A stretch of DNA of 64,000 nucleotides from a bacterium. GTDB lineage: Bacteria > Bacteroidota > Bacteroidia > B-17B0 > Aurantibacillaceae. The notes under the pieces were generated by a model that ran no database searches, was not told the origin of the DNA, and was given only the letters and a program-made list of their open reading frames with translations. Shown here in pieces: positions 6,949-14,587 of the stretch; the first letter of the stretch is position 1, and each line of letters opens with the position of its first letter. The position numbers and the translations under genes are program-made. Location of the stretch: contig JAQSCW010000051.1 in assembly GCA_029945625.1 (NCBI GenBank), positions 1 through 64,000 of the forward strand, in the 5' to 3' direction.

Positions 6949-7674
6949 TTATTCTTTGATTTCCAACATCATTTGCTGTACCCCTCTTCTTGCCAAAGCT
7001 TCTAGTTCATTTATTGGTACAAACTCATACGTTTTTATTTTATTGTCACCACCACAGAAGTTGATTTCAATGTCACTGTAAACTTTTTTTCCTTTGTATC
7101 CCACCTTACAATGACAATCATTATTCTTCTCTTTACAAGGAGTGTAATTAAATAAGAAGCCGCCTGCGAAATCATTTGATTTTACAAGTATTAATTTTAA
7201 TTCAATAGTGGCACCATATCTTGTAAAATTATGTTCTGAAGCTATTGGATAACCGTCAACATCAAATACGCGATTTGTGTTAATAGGAACTCTGTCATTA
7301 ATATATACAACTTCAAGAATTAAATCAACGTCCGTTAGTTTACTTAGTTGCTCGTAGTTAAGAGAGCCAGCACCTCCAATAACCGCATTAAAAAGGCCTC
7401 TGTCCTTTACGTTGAAATTATAGGCCATTAATTCTCTCTCGATGGCACTATACGCACTGTTATTGTTTTCAGATTCAGTCGCTCTTGCAGCGTCATTTGG
7501 TACTCGTAAAACAATTGAAGGCCTTTCTTTAGTCTTCATAAATTTTTTGATTGAGTCAGTAGCGATAATATCGTCCTGTTTGCCAAGTATTTTTAAATGA
7601 CCTTTTTGTAACTTACAAGAAGTATAAATGATAGTTATTAAAAGGCACGTTAAAATTTTTATTCTGGTTGTCAT
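6949..7674 (-). CDS. Putative lipoprotein, possibly CsgG/LpoB-like fold (cassette gene)
   Basis: The 241-residue product has a lipoprotein signal with TIIYTSC (Cys20). The body reads like the outer-membrane lipoprotein fold of CsgG or FlgP-type proteins: RPSIVLRVPND, a helix (YSAIERELMAYNFNVKDRGL), then VDLILEVVYI and a long strand ATIELKLILVKSND. A Cys/His cluster (CKEKNNDCHCKVGYKG) is unusual for that fold. The relation is a weak fold-level guess. It is the first cassette of the array, with a leader shared with the three-gene unit, so it may be the best expressed if transcription enters from the right-hand end. Confidence 0.6.
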   Translation of the reverse strand: MTTRIKILTCLLITIIYTSCKLQKGHLKILGKQDDIIATDSIKKFMKTKERPSIVLRVPNDAARATESENNNSAYSAIERELMAYNFNVKDRGLFNAVIGGAGSLNYEQLSKLTDVDLILEVVYINDRVPINTNRVFDVDGYPIASEHNFTRYGATIELKLILVKSNDFAGGFLFNYTPCKEKNNDCHCKVGYKGKKVYSDIEINFCGGDNKIKTYEFVPINELEALARRGVQQMMLEIKE

Positions 7675-7766
7675 GTGAATTAATTTTAAAATTAAGATTG
7701 TCCGCTAAATGTAGGTAAAAATTTTCTGTCTGAGTTTTTTGATTGTCGGCAAAATGAAAAAACTGT

Positions 7767-7873
7767 GTCGAGCCAAGATGACGATACGAAATGAACGTAA
7801 AATTGTCAGCTGAGATGCTAAGGTTCCTGTCGAGCCGAAATGTTTTAACGTCTACCGGGCGCATTGAACATAA
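7767..7873 (-). repeat. Cassette leader repeat, copy 2
   Basis: Homologous to 6013-6120; starts at GTCGAGCC and ends GGGCGCATTGAACATAAC. It carries the same internal GTCGAGCCGAAATG motif. It lies 93 bases upstream of the lipoprotein start, in a 337-base gap (7675-8011) that otherwise holds only the terminal hairpins of site G. Confidence 0.6.
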
Positions 7874-7934
7874 CTAGCATATACGCGCCATCAATTGGCG
7901 CGTATACAACACCCTGTTTGTTGTATATGCGCTA
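7868..7934 (-). repeat. Right-hand boundary of the cassette array: double hairpin (site G)
   Basis: Box ACATAAC (ends 7873) is followed by TATACGCGCC-N7-GGCGCGTATA, then GCGCGTATACAACA-CCCTGTT-TGTTGTATATGCGC; the two stems overlap and are mutually exclusive. No GTTA box follows. On the minus strand this is the position an attI would occupy relative to the first cassette, but no integrase lies upstream. Confidence 0.5.
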
Positions 7935-8011
7935 TTGGGTGGCTGTCACGCTTTAACAAATATATCGTTTTTTAAATCAATTCGTAGCTCTAAAAGCCAT
8001 CAATCTTATTT

Positions 8012-8737
8012 TCAAAAGGTATTGACATACATTAAACTGTTCTGACTATTTCCGGCATATAATTCGTACGTTCTGGCTCCCCCAAAATTCTTTCTAAAAT
8101 TTTCGAAGAGTAGGGCATACTGCTCTTTGTGAATCGGCGCCTCCGTCATCTTATTGTAAATTACACAGCCGGGTTCCGCACAAATGCGTTTTAACCCTCC
8201 TAAAAATTCCTTTGTAGCAAACTTATCCGGTACCTCCTCGTCAATAAACAGGTCGGTGATTATCAAATCATACGTTTCCTCCGCATTCTTCACAAAGTCA
8301 AAGGCATCAACATGTATCACCTCTACATCCTTATGTCGGTTTAATTCAAAATACTTTCGCGCCAGCTCAATCACCACCTCATCGGCTTCCACCGCAGTGA
8401 TTGGTGCCTTAACCCCATAGTTATCACGCAGCAACGAAACAACGCTCCCGGCACCCATTCCCAAAATGAGCACCCGGGTAAACGGAAATTTCCTTATCTC
8501 CGTTTCTCTGAACAATTGATTAAAAATGGCATGCAACCCACCAAATGAATAATTCACATGGCGGCTGTTCAGCAAAAACTTTCCACGGTGTTTGGTCACT
8601 TCCAAAAATGGACTAATTTGCCCCACACGTCTTTCAATTTGTATGGGAAATAAATAACTCAGCCAATCTTCTTTTTGCATCCTCTTGTATCTCCCTTTTG
8701 GAGCCATCAACGAAGATACTTGTTTTTTGCGGTACAT
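8012..8737 (-). CDS. Spermidine synthase-like SAM-dependent methyltransferase-fold protein
   Basis: The protein (241 residues from ATG at 8737; 222 if it starts at 8680) has a Rossmann fold: VLILGMGAGSVVSLL is the glycine-rich SAM-binding loop, ITAVEADEVVIELARKYF the acidic strand-2 end, and DLIITDLFIDEEVPDKFAT the spermidine-synthase-like motif 4 region. It is shorter than true spermidine synthases (about 280 residues) and lacks their N-terminal beta-hairpin domain, so the substrate is uncertain. ATG at 8680 (MQKEDWLSYLF) has a purine-rich site ahead of it and may be the real start. It stands alone beside the array boundary and looks like resident chromosome. Confidence 0.75.
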   Translation of the reverse strand: MYRKKQVSSLMAPKGRYKRMQKEDWLSYLFPIQIERRVGQISPFLEVTKHRGKFLLNSRHVNYSFGGLHAIFNQLFRETEIRKFPFTRVLILGMGAGSVVSLLRDNYGVKAPITAVEADEVVIELARKYFELNRHKDVEVIHVDAFDFVKNAEETYDLIITDLFIDEEVPDKFATKEFLGGLKRICAEPGCVIYNKMTEAPIHKEQYALLFENFRKNFGGARTYELYAGNSQNSLMYVNTF

Positions 8738-9045
8738 TCCATGTAATCATATTCAGAGGAAGGAGCCTGACAAAACGCTTTACCTAAAGGGTCCTCCCTT
8801 TTCGCTGTCTCCCCACCATCATCGGCTTTCAAAAGAAACAGGGCCTCTCAGCACGTACAACCAATGTGGCGACCCCGGTTTAGGGTGGGTGCTCTCTTCC
8901 GCACTTGCTTTAACGCGTGTCTAACAAACTGTTCAACAGGTTTAGCGCTCAAATCATCGTACAATTCAGCGGGACGTATTTCCCCGGCCAAAAGGTTTCA
9001 AAATTTAGTAATAATCCCGATATTAGAGCCGGTCATTAACCACCT
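8738..9045. other. 308-base intergenic region, content unexplained
   Basis: It lies between a divergent pair and is richer in G+C than most gaps here, with several C-rich blocks (GTCTCCCCACC, GGCGACCCCGG, GTATTTCCCCGGCC). I looked for RNase P, tmRNA, SRP RNA and a cobalamin riboswitch and recognised none. Weak frames through it show no protein character. Confidence 0.3.
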
Positions 9046-9570
9046 ATGGAGAGCTTCATTGAAATACTAAAAATCATATTACCCGCCGGCGCCGTTTTCG
9101 CCGCAGCCTATCTAATCGTAAAACGTTTTTTAGACAATGATCAGGATCGCCGCGATCAGGAAATCCGACGTTTGAACCAGGCTACCATCACCCCCTTGCG
9201 ATTACAGGCTTACGAGCGCATTGTGATTTTCCTCGAGAGAGTAAATCCCAACATGCTCCTACTGCGGGTGAATAAACAAGGTATGAATGCACATCAATTT
9301 CACCTCGAATTAATAAAGACCGTAAAAACCGAATACGAACATAATTTATCGCAACAAATCTATATGAGTCACGGTGCCTGGGAATTGGTGCGTACTACCA
9401 AAGAAGAAATCATTAAACTGGTAAACATTACCGCTACAAAAATGCCGCACGATGCACCAAGCAACGAATTGGCCATGATGATTCTCAATGTGTCTTCTAA
9501 TCTGGGAAAGAAACTGCCCAACGACATTGCATTGGAATTTATCAAAAGGGAAGTAAGTACCCTTTATTAA
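9046..9570 (+). CDS. Conserved membrane-anchored protein upstream of methylmalonyl-CoA mutase
   Basis: The 174-residue protein has one N-terminal transmembrane helix (about residues 5-29, IEILKIILPAGAVFAAAYLI), then a helical cytoplasmic domain rich in Arg, Gln and Glu (RRLNQATITPLRLQAYERI). I believe this is an uncharacterised family often found just upstream of mutA in this phylum. It is on the same strand as mutA with a 40-base gap, so co-transcription is likely. No catalytic motif is visible. Confidence 0.65.
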   Translation: MESFIEILKIILPAGAVFAAAYLIVKRFLDNDQDRRDQEIRRLNQATITPLRLQAYERIVIFLERVNPNMLLLRVNKQGMNAHQFHLELIKTVKTEYEHNLSQQIYMSHGAWELVRTTKEEIIKLVNITATKMPHDAPSNELAMMILNVSSNLGKKLPNDIALEFIKREVSTLY

Positions 9571-9610
9571 ACAGATAATTTGTTGGAATAATACTATTCT
9601 CATTTATAAA

Positions 9611-10924
9611 ATGACAGCCTTGTTCTCAGAATTTAAATCAAGTTCGGCCGCCGATTGGAAGAACCAAATCATCAAAGACCTAAAAGGCGAGCCCTACGAA
9701 AGCCTCATCTGGCACAACGAAAACGGATGCGATATTCAGCCGTTTTACACCTCCGAAGATCTGAAACAAATATACGAGCCGGCTTTCACGCATGCCGACT
9801 GGGATATATGTGTGAATGCGGTTCCCGGCAATACCGCCACCAATACAAATGCCTTTCTATTAAAGAATTTGAACCGCGGTGCTTCATCGATTTCGTTAAA
9901 CACCATCGGTGTCGATCTCGATAAAGCGCTTCACAACATTCAATTGAATGTTATTCAATCCACATTTTTCACCGATCCGGAAAAAGCAGCCGAACTAAAA
10001 AAGTATTTCGAAAAACATGATGGGTCAACCGCTCTTCAGGCTTCTCTCTTTCCTCAAGATTTTTCAAAATCAACCGATCTTCAAGAATGGTCCAAAGTGA
10101 TTTCTTTATTTAAGAATAAACCCGAGATCCGCACCATTTCTGTTGATGTCACCTCTTTTCACAATCAAAATTGCCACGCCACTTACGAGCTCGCCCTCAT
10201 TTTTTCAATGCTGGTGGAATACCTCGAACGTCTGTCCGAAAATGAGGAATTCCCGAGCTCAACCATCGTGATTAAAACCGGTGTGAGTTCCGATTTTTTT
10301 GTGCAAATCGCCAAACTCCGCGCCATTCGTAGGTTGTGGACCTTGTTTCAGAAAGAATACAACATTAACAACAAACTGCACCTCATCGTGGAGACAAGCC
10401 TCTGCAATAAATCTGCCTCCGACTCCTATACTAATTTAGTACGCACCACCGTAGAAGCGATGGCCGCTGTGGCAGGAGGATGCAACGAATTGCTCGTGAA
10501 CGAATTTGATGTATTGCTTGAACGCGATAGGGAACTCTCTCAACGAATGGCCATCAACCAACAACTCATCCTAAAAGACGAAGCCTACCTCAACAAAATG
10601 GCCGACATCGCTTGCGGCTCCTATTATTTGGAAAGTATCACCGACGTCTTTGCAGCTAAGGCGCTTCATACCTTCAAACGATTTGAAACTGAAGGCGGAT
10701 TTTTTAAGTGCCTTGAAAAAAAGATCATTGCCAAAGAAATCGCTGCTCAGGCGGCGCAAAAGCGAGACCTCATTGAGAACCAAACAGATCTTATCATAGG
10801 AATCAATAAATACAGGAATGAAAATGAAAAAACTTCTCTCAGCGAAGCTGCTCTTAAAGCGCTTACAGCTCTGCCTCTAAATAATCCTGTACTTCAATTT
10901 GAATTAAAACATATTTTCTCGTAA
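9611..10924 (+). CDS. mutA: Methylmalonyl-CoA mutase, small subunit
   Basis: The 437-residue protein is a TIM-barrel paralogue of the large subunit (compare [20 protein letters not shown] and the [15 protein letters not shown] segment). It lacks the C-terminal B12-binding domain and the DxHxxG motif, so it is the non-catalytic partner of MutB. It is shorter than the small subunits of about 620 residues that keep a degenerate B12 domain. The enzyme interconverts methylmalonyl-CoA and succinyl-CoA in propionate metabolism. The stop is 2 bases from the mutB start, so the two are one operon. Confidence 0.9.
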   Translation: MTALFSEFKSSSAADWKNQIIKDLKGEPYESLIWHNENGCDIQPFYTSEDLKQIYEPAFTHADWDICVNAVPGNTATNTNAFLLKNLNRGASSISLNTIGVDLDKALHNIQLNVIQSTFFTDPEKAAELKKYFEKHDGSTALQASLFPQDFSKSTDLQEWSKVISLFKNKPEIRTISVDVTSFHNQNCHATYELALIFSMLVEYLERLSENEEFPSSTIVIKTGVSSDFFVQIAKLRAIRRLWTLFQKEYNINNKLHLIVETSLCNKSASDSYTNLVRTTVEAMAAVAGGCNELLVNEFDVLLERDRELSQRMAINQQLILKDEAYLNKMADIACGSYYLESITDVFAAKALHTFKRFETEGGFFKCLEKKIIAKEIAAQAAQKRDLIENQTDLIIGINKYRNENEKTSLSEAALKALTALPLNNPVLQFELKHIFS

Positions 10925-10926
10925 TC

Positions 10927-13053
10927 ATGCGCAGATCGTTCGAACACGTAACATACAGGTCGGTTGGTACTACAATTTTCCCCGAAGCTGAGAAATTTAT
11001 CACCTCAGAGCAAATCGAATTGGCACCGAACTACGACGCTTCATCTCAAAAAAATCAGGAGCATTTACAGTATGCAGCGGGATTGGCGCCTTTTTTAAGG
11101 GGACCTTACAGCAGCATGTTTGTGAAAAATCCTTGGACAATTCGTCAGTATGCAGGTTTTAGCACGGCCGAAGACAGTAACGCATTTTACCGTCGCAATT
11201 TGGCGGGTGGCCAAAAAGGCTTGTCGGTGGCCTTTGATCTCGCCACACATCGCGGCTACGACAGCGATAACGAAAGGGTAGAGGGAGATGTTGGAAAAGC
11301 CGGTGTGGCCATCGATAGTATTTTAGACATGAAGATTCTCTTCGATCAAATTCCCCTCGATCAAATGAGCGTATCCATGACCATGAACGGGGCGGTTTTA
11401 CCCATTCTCGCATTTTACATCGTGGCAGCCAAAGAGCAGGGGGTAAACATGGAGAAATTGAGCGGCACCATTCAAAATGATATCTTAAAAGAATTCATGG
11501 TGCGCAATACCTACATTTACCCGCCGGCACCGAGTATGAAAATCATTGCCGATATTTTTGAATTCACCTCGCAAAAAATGCCCAAATTTAATTCCATCTC
11601 CATTAGCGGCTACCACATGCAAGAAGCTGGTGCTACGGCCGACATTGAGTTGGCCTATACCCTGGCCGACGGTTTGGAGTATTTGAGAACAGGCATCAAC
11701 GCAGGACTCGATATTGATAATTTTGCGCCCCGCTTATCGTTTTTTTGGGCCATTGGCATGAACCATTTTATGGAGATCGCCAAAATGCGCGCTGCCCGTA
11801 TGTTATGGGCTAAATTGGTGAATCAATTTAATCCTAAGAATCCAAAATCACTGGCATTAAGAACACATTGCCAAACCAGTGGATGGAGTTTAACCGCTCA
11901 GGATCCTTTTAATAATGTTACACGCACCTGCGTGGAAGCCCTCGCGGCAGCCATGGGTCATACACAAAGTTTGCATACCAATGCGCTCGACGAAGCCATT
12001 GCATTACCAACCGATTTTAGTGCACGCATTGCACGCAACACCCAGTTGGTGCTGCAACACGAAACCAATATCTGTAAAGTAGTGGATCCCTGGGGCGGAA
12101 GTTACCATGTGGAGCACCTCACACATGAGATTGCGCACCGGGCCTGGGAGTTGATTCAAGAAGTAGAAAAGTTGGGAGGTATGGCAAAAGCCATCGAAAC
12201 TGGAATTCCTAAAATGAGAATTGAAGAAGCTGCGGCAAGAAAACAAGCACGCATCGATGGTGGAAAAGATCTTATAGTTGGCGTAAACCTCTACAAAATT
12301 TCAGAAGAAGCACAGGTTGAAACATTGGATGTGGACAATGCGAAAGTGCGCACACAACAACTGGAGCGACTCAAAAAATTAAAAGCCGAACGTGCTCCCT
12401 CACAAGTGGAAGCCGCTTTGAACGCCCTAACAGAGGCAGCACGCACGGGTAAAGGCAATTTGTTGGAATTGGCCATTATGGCCGCCGAAGTGCGCTGTTC
12501 GTTGGGAGAAATTTCTACTGCACTTGAAAAAGTATATGGCCGTTACAAAGCACAAATCAGATCAATTTCAGGAGTTTACAGTAAAGAAATTAAAATGGAT
12601 AAGGACTTTAACAAAGCAAAAGAACTTGCCGATGTGTTTGCTGCATCAGAGGGCCGCCGTCCCCGAATCATGGTGGCTAAAATGGGTCAGGATGGGCACG
12701 ACCGCGGGGCAAAAGTAATTGCAACCAGTTTCGCCGACCTGGGGTTTGACGTCGACATTGGCCCTTTGTTTCAAACTCCGCGTGAGGCCGCAAAACAGGC
12801 CATGGAAAATGATGTTCATATTTTAGGCATCTCAAGTCTGGCAGCAGGTCATAAAACACTAGTGCCGCAGGTAATCGCCGAATTAAAGAACCTGGGTCGC
12901 GAAGACATCATGGTAGTAGCCGGCGGTGTGATCCCTCAAAAAGATTATGATTTTCTTTACAAGAATGGCGTCTCCTTTATTTTCGGTCCCGGTACAATTA
13001 TCAGTAAGAGCGCCATCAGCATTCTTCAAAAACTGATGGAAACACAGCACTAA
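10927..13053 (+). CDS. mutB: Methylmalonyl-CoA mutase, large (catalytic) subunit
   Basis: The 708-residue protein has the full two-domain layout. The N-terminal TIM barrel includes the substrate-binding stretch [20 protein letters not shown] and [20 protein letters not shown]. The C-terminal flavodoxin-like cobalamin domain starts near residue 565, with GQDGHDRG in which His591 is the lower axial ligand of B12, followed by GISSLAAGH and VVAGGVIP. It works as a heterodimer with MutA and needs adenosylcobalamin. No riboswitch is evident upstream. The gene ends at a long bidirectional hairpin. Confidence 0.95.
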   Translation: MRRSFEHVTYRSVGTTIFPEAEKFITSEQIELAPNYDASSQKNQEHLQYAAGLAPFLRGPYSSMFVKNPWTIRQYAGFSTAEDSNAFYRRNLAGGQKGLSVAFDLATHRGYDSDNERVEGDVGKAGVAIDSILDMKILFDQIPLDQMSVSMTMNGAVLPILAFYIVAAKEQGVNMEKLSGTIQNDILKEFMVRNTYIYPPAPSMKIIADIFEFTSQKMPKFNSISISGYHMQEAGATADIELAYTLADGLEYLRTGINAGLDIDNFAPRLSFFWAIGMNHFMEIAKMRAARMLWAKLVNQFNPKNPKSLALRTHCQTSGWSLTAQDPFNNVTRTCVEALAAAMGHTQSLHTNALDEAIALPTDFSARIARNTQLVLQHETNICKVVDPWGGSYHVEHLTHEIAHRAWELIQEVEKLGGMAKAIETGIPKMRIEEAAARKQARIDGGKDLIVGVNLYKISEEAQVETLDVDNAKVRTQQLERLKKLKAERAPSQVEAALNALTEAARTGKGNLLELAIMAAEVRCSLGEISTALEKVYGRYKAQIRSISGVYSKEIKMDKDFNKAKELADVFAASEGRRPRIMVAKMGQDGHDRGAKVIATSFADLGFDVDIGPLFQTPREAAKQAMENDVHILGISSLAAGHKTLVPQVIAELKNLGREDIMVVAGGVIPQKDYDFLYKNGVSFIFGPGTIISKSAISILQKLMETQH

Positions 13054-13067
13054 TTCTATTAAAAAAT

Positions 13068-13154
13068 AAAGAGGCCCTCAAAAAAACACTCCTCTGTAAA
13101 TGGTGCTGAACTGCTTTCAGCTTCTTTGGAGGTGTTTAATCTGAGGGCCTCTTT
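13068..13154. terminator. Long bidirectional terminator hairpin between mutB and the susD-like gene
   Basis: AAAGAGGCCCTCA (13068-13080) is perfectly complementary to TGAGGGCCTCTTT (13142-13154). Nested inside are AAACACTCC/GGAGGTGTTT and CTGAACTGCTTTCAG. It lies between convergent genes, with A-rich and T-rich flanks on the two sides. Confidence 0.75.
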
Positions 13155-13177
13155 GTATCTTTTGATGCCGCTTTTAG

Positions 13178-14569
13178 TTATTCAAACCAGGTGGCCGCAC
13201 CAATATTACTAACTACTACCGCATTTTTATTATAGGTTCTCTCATCCACCGATGTCGGCAACCTTTTGGGAATAACGGTTAGGTTAGCAGTAGGATTTGG
13301 CGTAAGAGTTGGCAGTTTTGTCCTTCTCCAATCGGTCCACACCTCTACTTGCGTAAATAAAGCAACGTATTTCTCCATCATTATTTTTGCCAGTGTGATA
13401 CTCGATCCATTTTCAGTGGCATGAGCTGCTTCATAGGCTGCGTCGGGCCCACCCGTTACGGCGCTAATAGAGGCTTTAACACCGGCATTGTGTGCAGTGG
13501 CTGCTCCTGCCGCATCTCCGGCTCTTAATTTACACTCAGCTTCAATAAATTTTGCCTCACAATAACTTACCAGCGGAAGTGGGGCATCGGGCAAGTCACA
13601 ATAATCGCCTATGTCAGAACTTGTGGTAGGATCAGGATTTGTTAAGGCTCCTCCAACATATACAGTACCGGTAACGGGATCTGCATACAAGGGCAAACGT
13701 GGGTCAGAAGTGGAATTCATTTCACTAATAAAAAATGCCCCCATCTTAATATAATCCGCCCGTGTTTGATTAAACACATTCCATTGATTGCTCTCGTTCC
13801 CATTTGGACCAAACACAGCCATCGCATTCGCTGAATTTCCGGTGAAACCGGCGGTATAAGCACTGTTCAAATAGGTAATTGCATCAGTTGCCGATTGGCT
13901 GGCCGATTTATTACTCAGTCGGTTTGCATACCGCGCCTTTAATACCCAAGCAGTTTGAATCCAGCGCGACGTGCTCCCGTTGAAGATATAATCTTCAGCA
14001 CCCGGCACTAACTTATTTGATTTTATATCGCTTTTCAAAGCAGTAATGGCCTCCGATAAAAGAGTTTGTATATCACCATAAACTGCTTGCTGAGAAGAGT
14101 AGGCGGGTGATAGGTTGGAAACACCCAGACCCATCGCATCTTTGCTGGGCACATCACCCCACATATCGGCCGCCAAACCCAGGTTCATGGCCATCAGCAC
14201 TTTTGCAATCCCCGTATAATAAGGGTTCCCATCGCCGTAGTCTTTAATAATCAATTGTGCATTTTGAAGCGCTCCGGTGTAAATGGTGAGCCAATCGTTG
14301 GTCACATCCGATTCCAATACAATGTAATTCTGCACATCACTCATTTGGAAACTCGTGCCCGCTATTTGCTGAACAAACACCGCGCTTCTGCGCGCGTTAT
14401 TACCGGTAAAACTGGCAAAGGTGGCCATTTCAACGGATGACAGAAGAACCTTCGGACCCACCAATTCCGGTGAGTTTGGGTTCACTTTTACATCATCAAG
14501 ATACTTCTTGCAGGATGTTAAAGAGATAGCAACTATCGTAGCTAAAACTATATAGGTTATCTTTTTCAT
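13178..14569 (-). CDS. SusD/RagB-family outer-membrane nutrient-binding lipoprotein
   Basis: The 463-residue lipoprotein (signal ending LTSC, Cys20) is followed by KKYLDDVKVNPNSPE, the start typical of the SusD-like group that pairs with SusC/RagA transporters. TPR-like helices follow, with the ragB-type C-terminus (ALFTQVEVWTDWRRTKLPTL). It binds the substrate on the cell surface and caps the SusC channel. It lies 18 bases downstream of the SusC gene. No glycosidase, peptidase or regulator lies nearby, so the substrate (glycan, peptide or other) cannot be told. The mature part is rich in Ala, Ser and Thr. Confidence 0.9.
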   Translation of the reverse strand: MKKITYIVLATIVAISLTSCKKYLDDVKVNPNSPELVGPKVLLSSVEMATFASFTGNNARRSAVFVQQIAGTSFQMSDVQNYIVLESDVTNDWLTIYTGALQNAQLIIKDYGDGNPYYTGIAKVLMAMNLGLAADMWGDVPSKDAMGLGVSNLSPAYSSQQAVYGDIQTLLSEAITALKSDIKSNKLVPGAEDYIFNGSTSRWIQTAWVLKARYANRLSNKSASQSATDAITYLNSAYTAGFTGNSANAMAVFGPNGNESNQWNVFNQTRADYIKMGAFFISEMNSTSDPRLPLYADPVTGTVYVGGALTNPDPTTSSDIGDYCDLPDAPLPLVSYCEAKFIEAECKLRAGDAAGAATAHNAGVKASISAVTGGPDAAYEAAHATENGSSITLAKIMMEKYVALFTQVEVWTDWRRTKLPTLTPNPTANLTVIPKRLPTSVDERTYNKNAVVVSNIGAATWFE

Positions 14570-14587
14570 AGGATAATTTTTTATCGA

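Larger units (their letters stand above)
812..7934 (-). mobile_element. Integron-like gene-cassette array without integrase (six complete units)
   Basis: Six consecutive units are separated by palindromic sites A-F and closed by site G. On the minus strand, five of the six units start their gene within about 80 bases of the upstream box in a compact cassette layout, or with a longer leader in the two that share a 107-bp leader, and every unit ends in a palindrome flanked by RYYYAAC-like and GTTRRRY-like boxes. The ends of each unit are inverted repeats of one another, with unit-specific sequence. Unit ends: 937-1452, 1534-2032, 2115-2772, 2876-6120, 6200-6780 and 6863-7873. This is the layout of integron cassettes, specifically a cluster of attC sites lacking an integrase. 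No tyrosine recombinase gene is in the window, so the enzyme that moved the units is unknown. Confidence 0.75.

Noticed and set aside
8738-9045. RNase P RNA, tmRNA, SRP RNA or cobalamin riboswitch in the gap
   Set aside because: None of the conserved cores (GAGGAAAGTCC, tag frame with GENNY..LAA, GGAAGGA..GCA, B12 box) is present on either strand.
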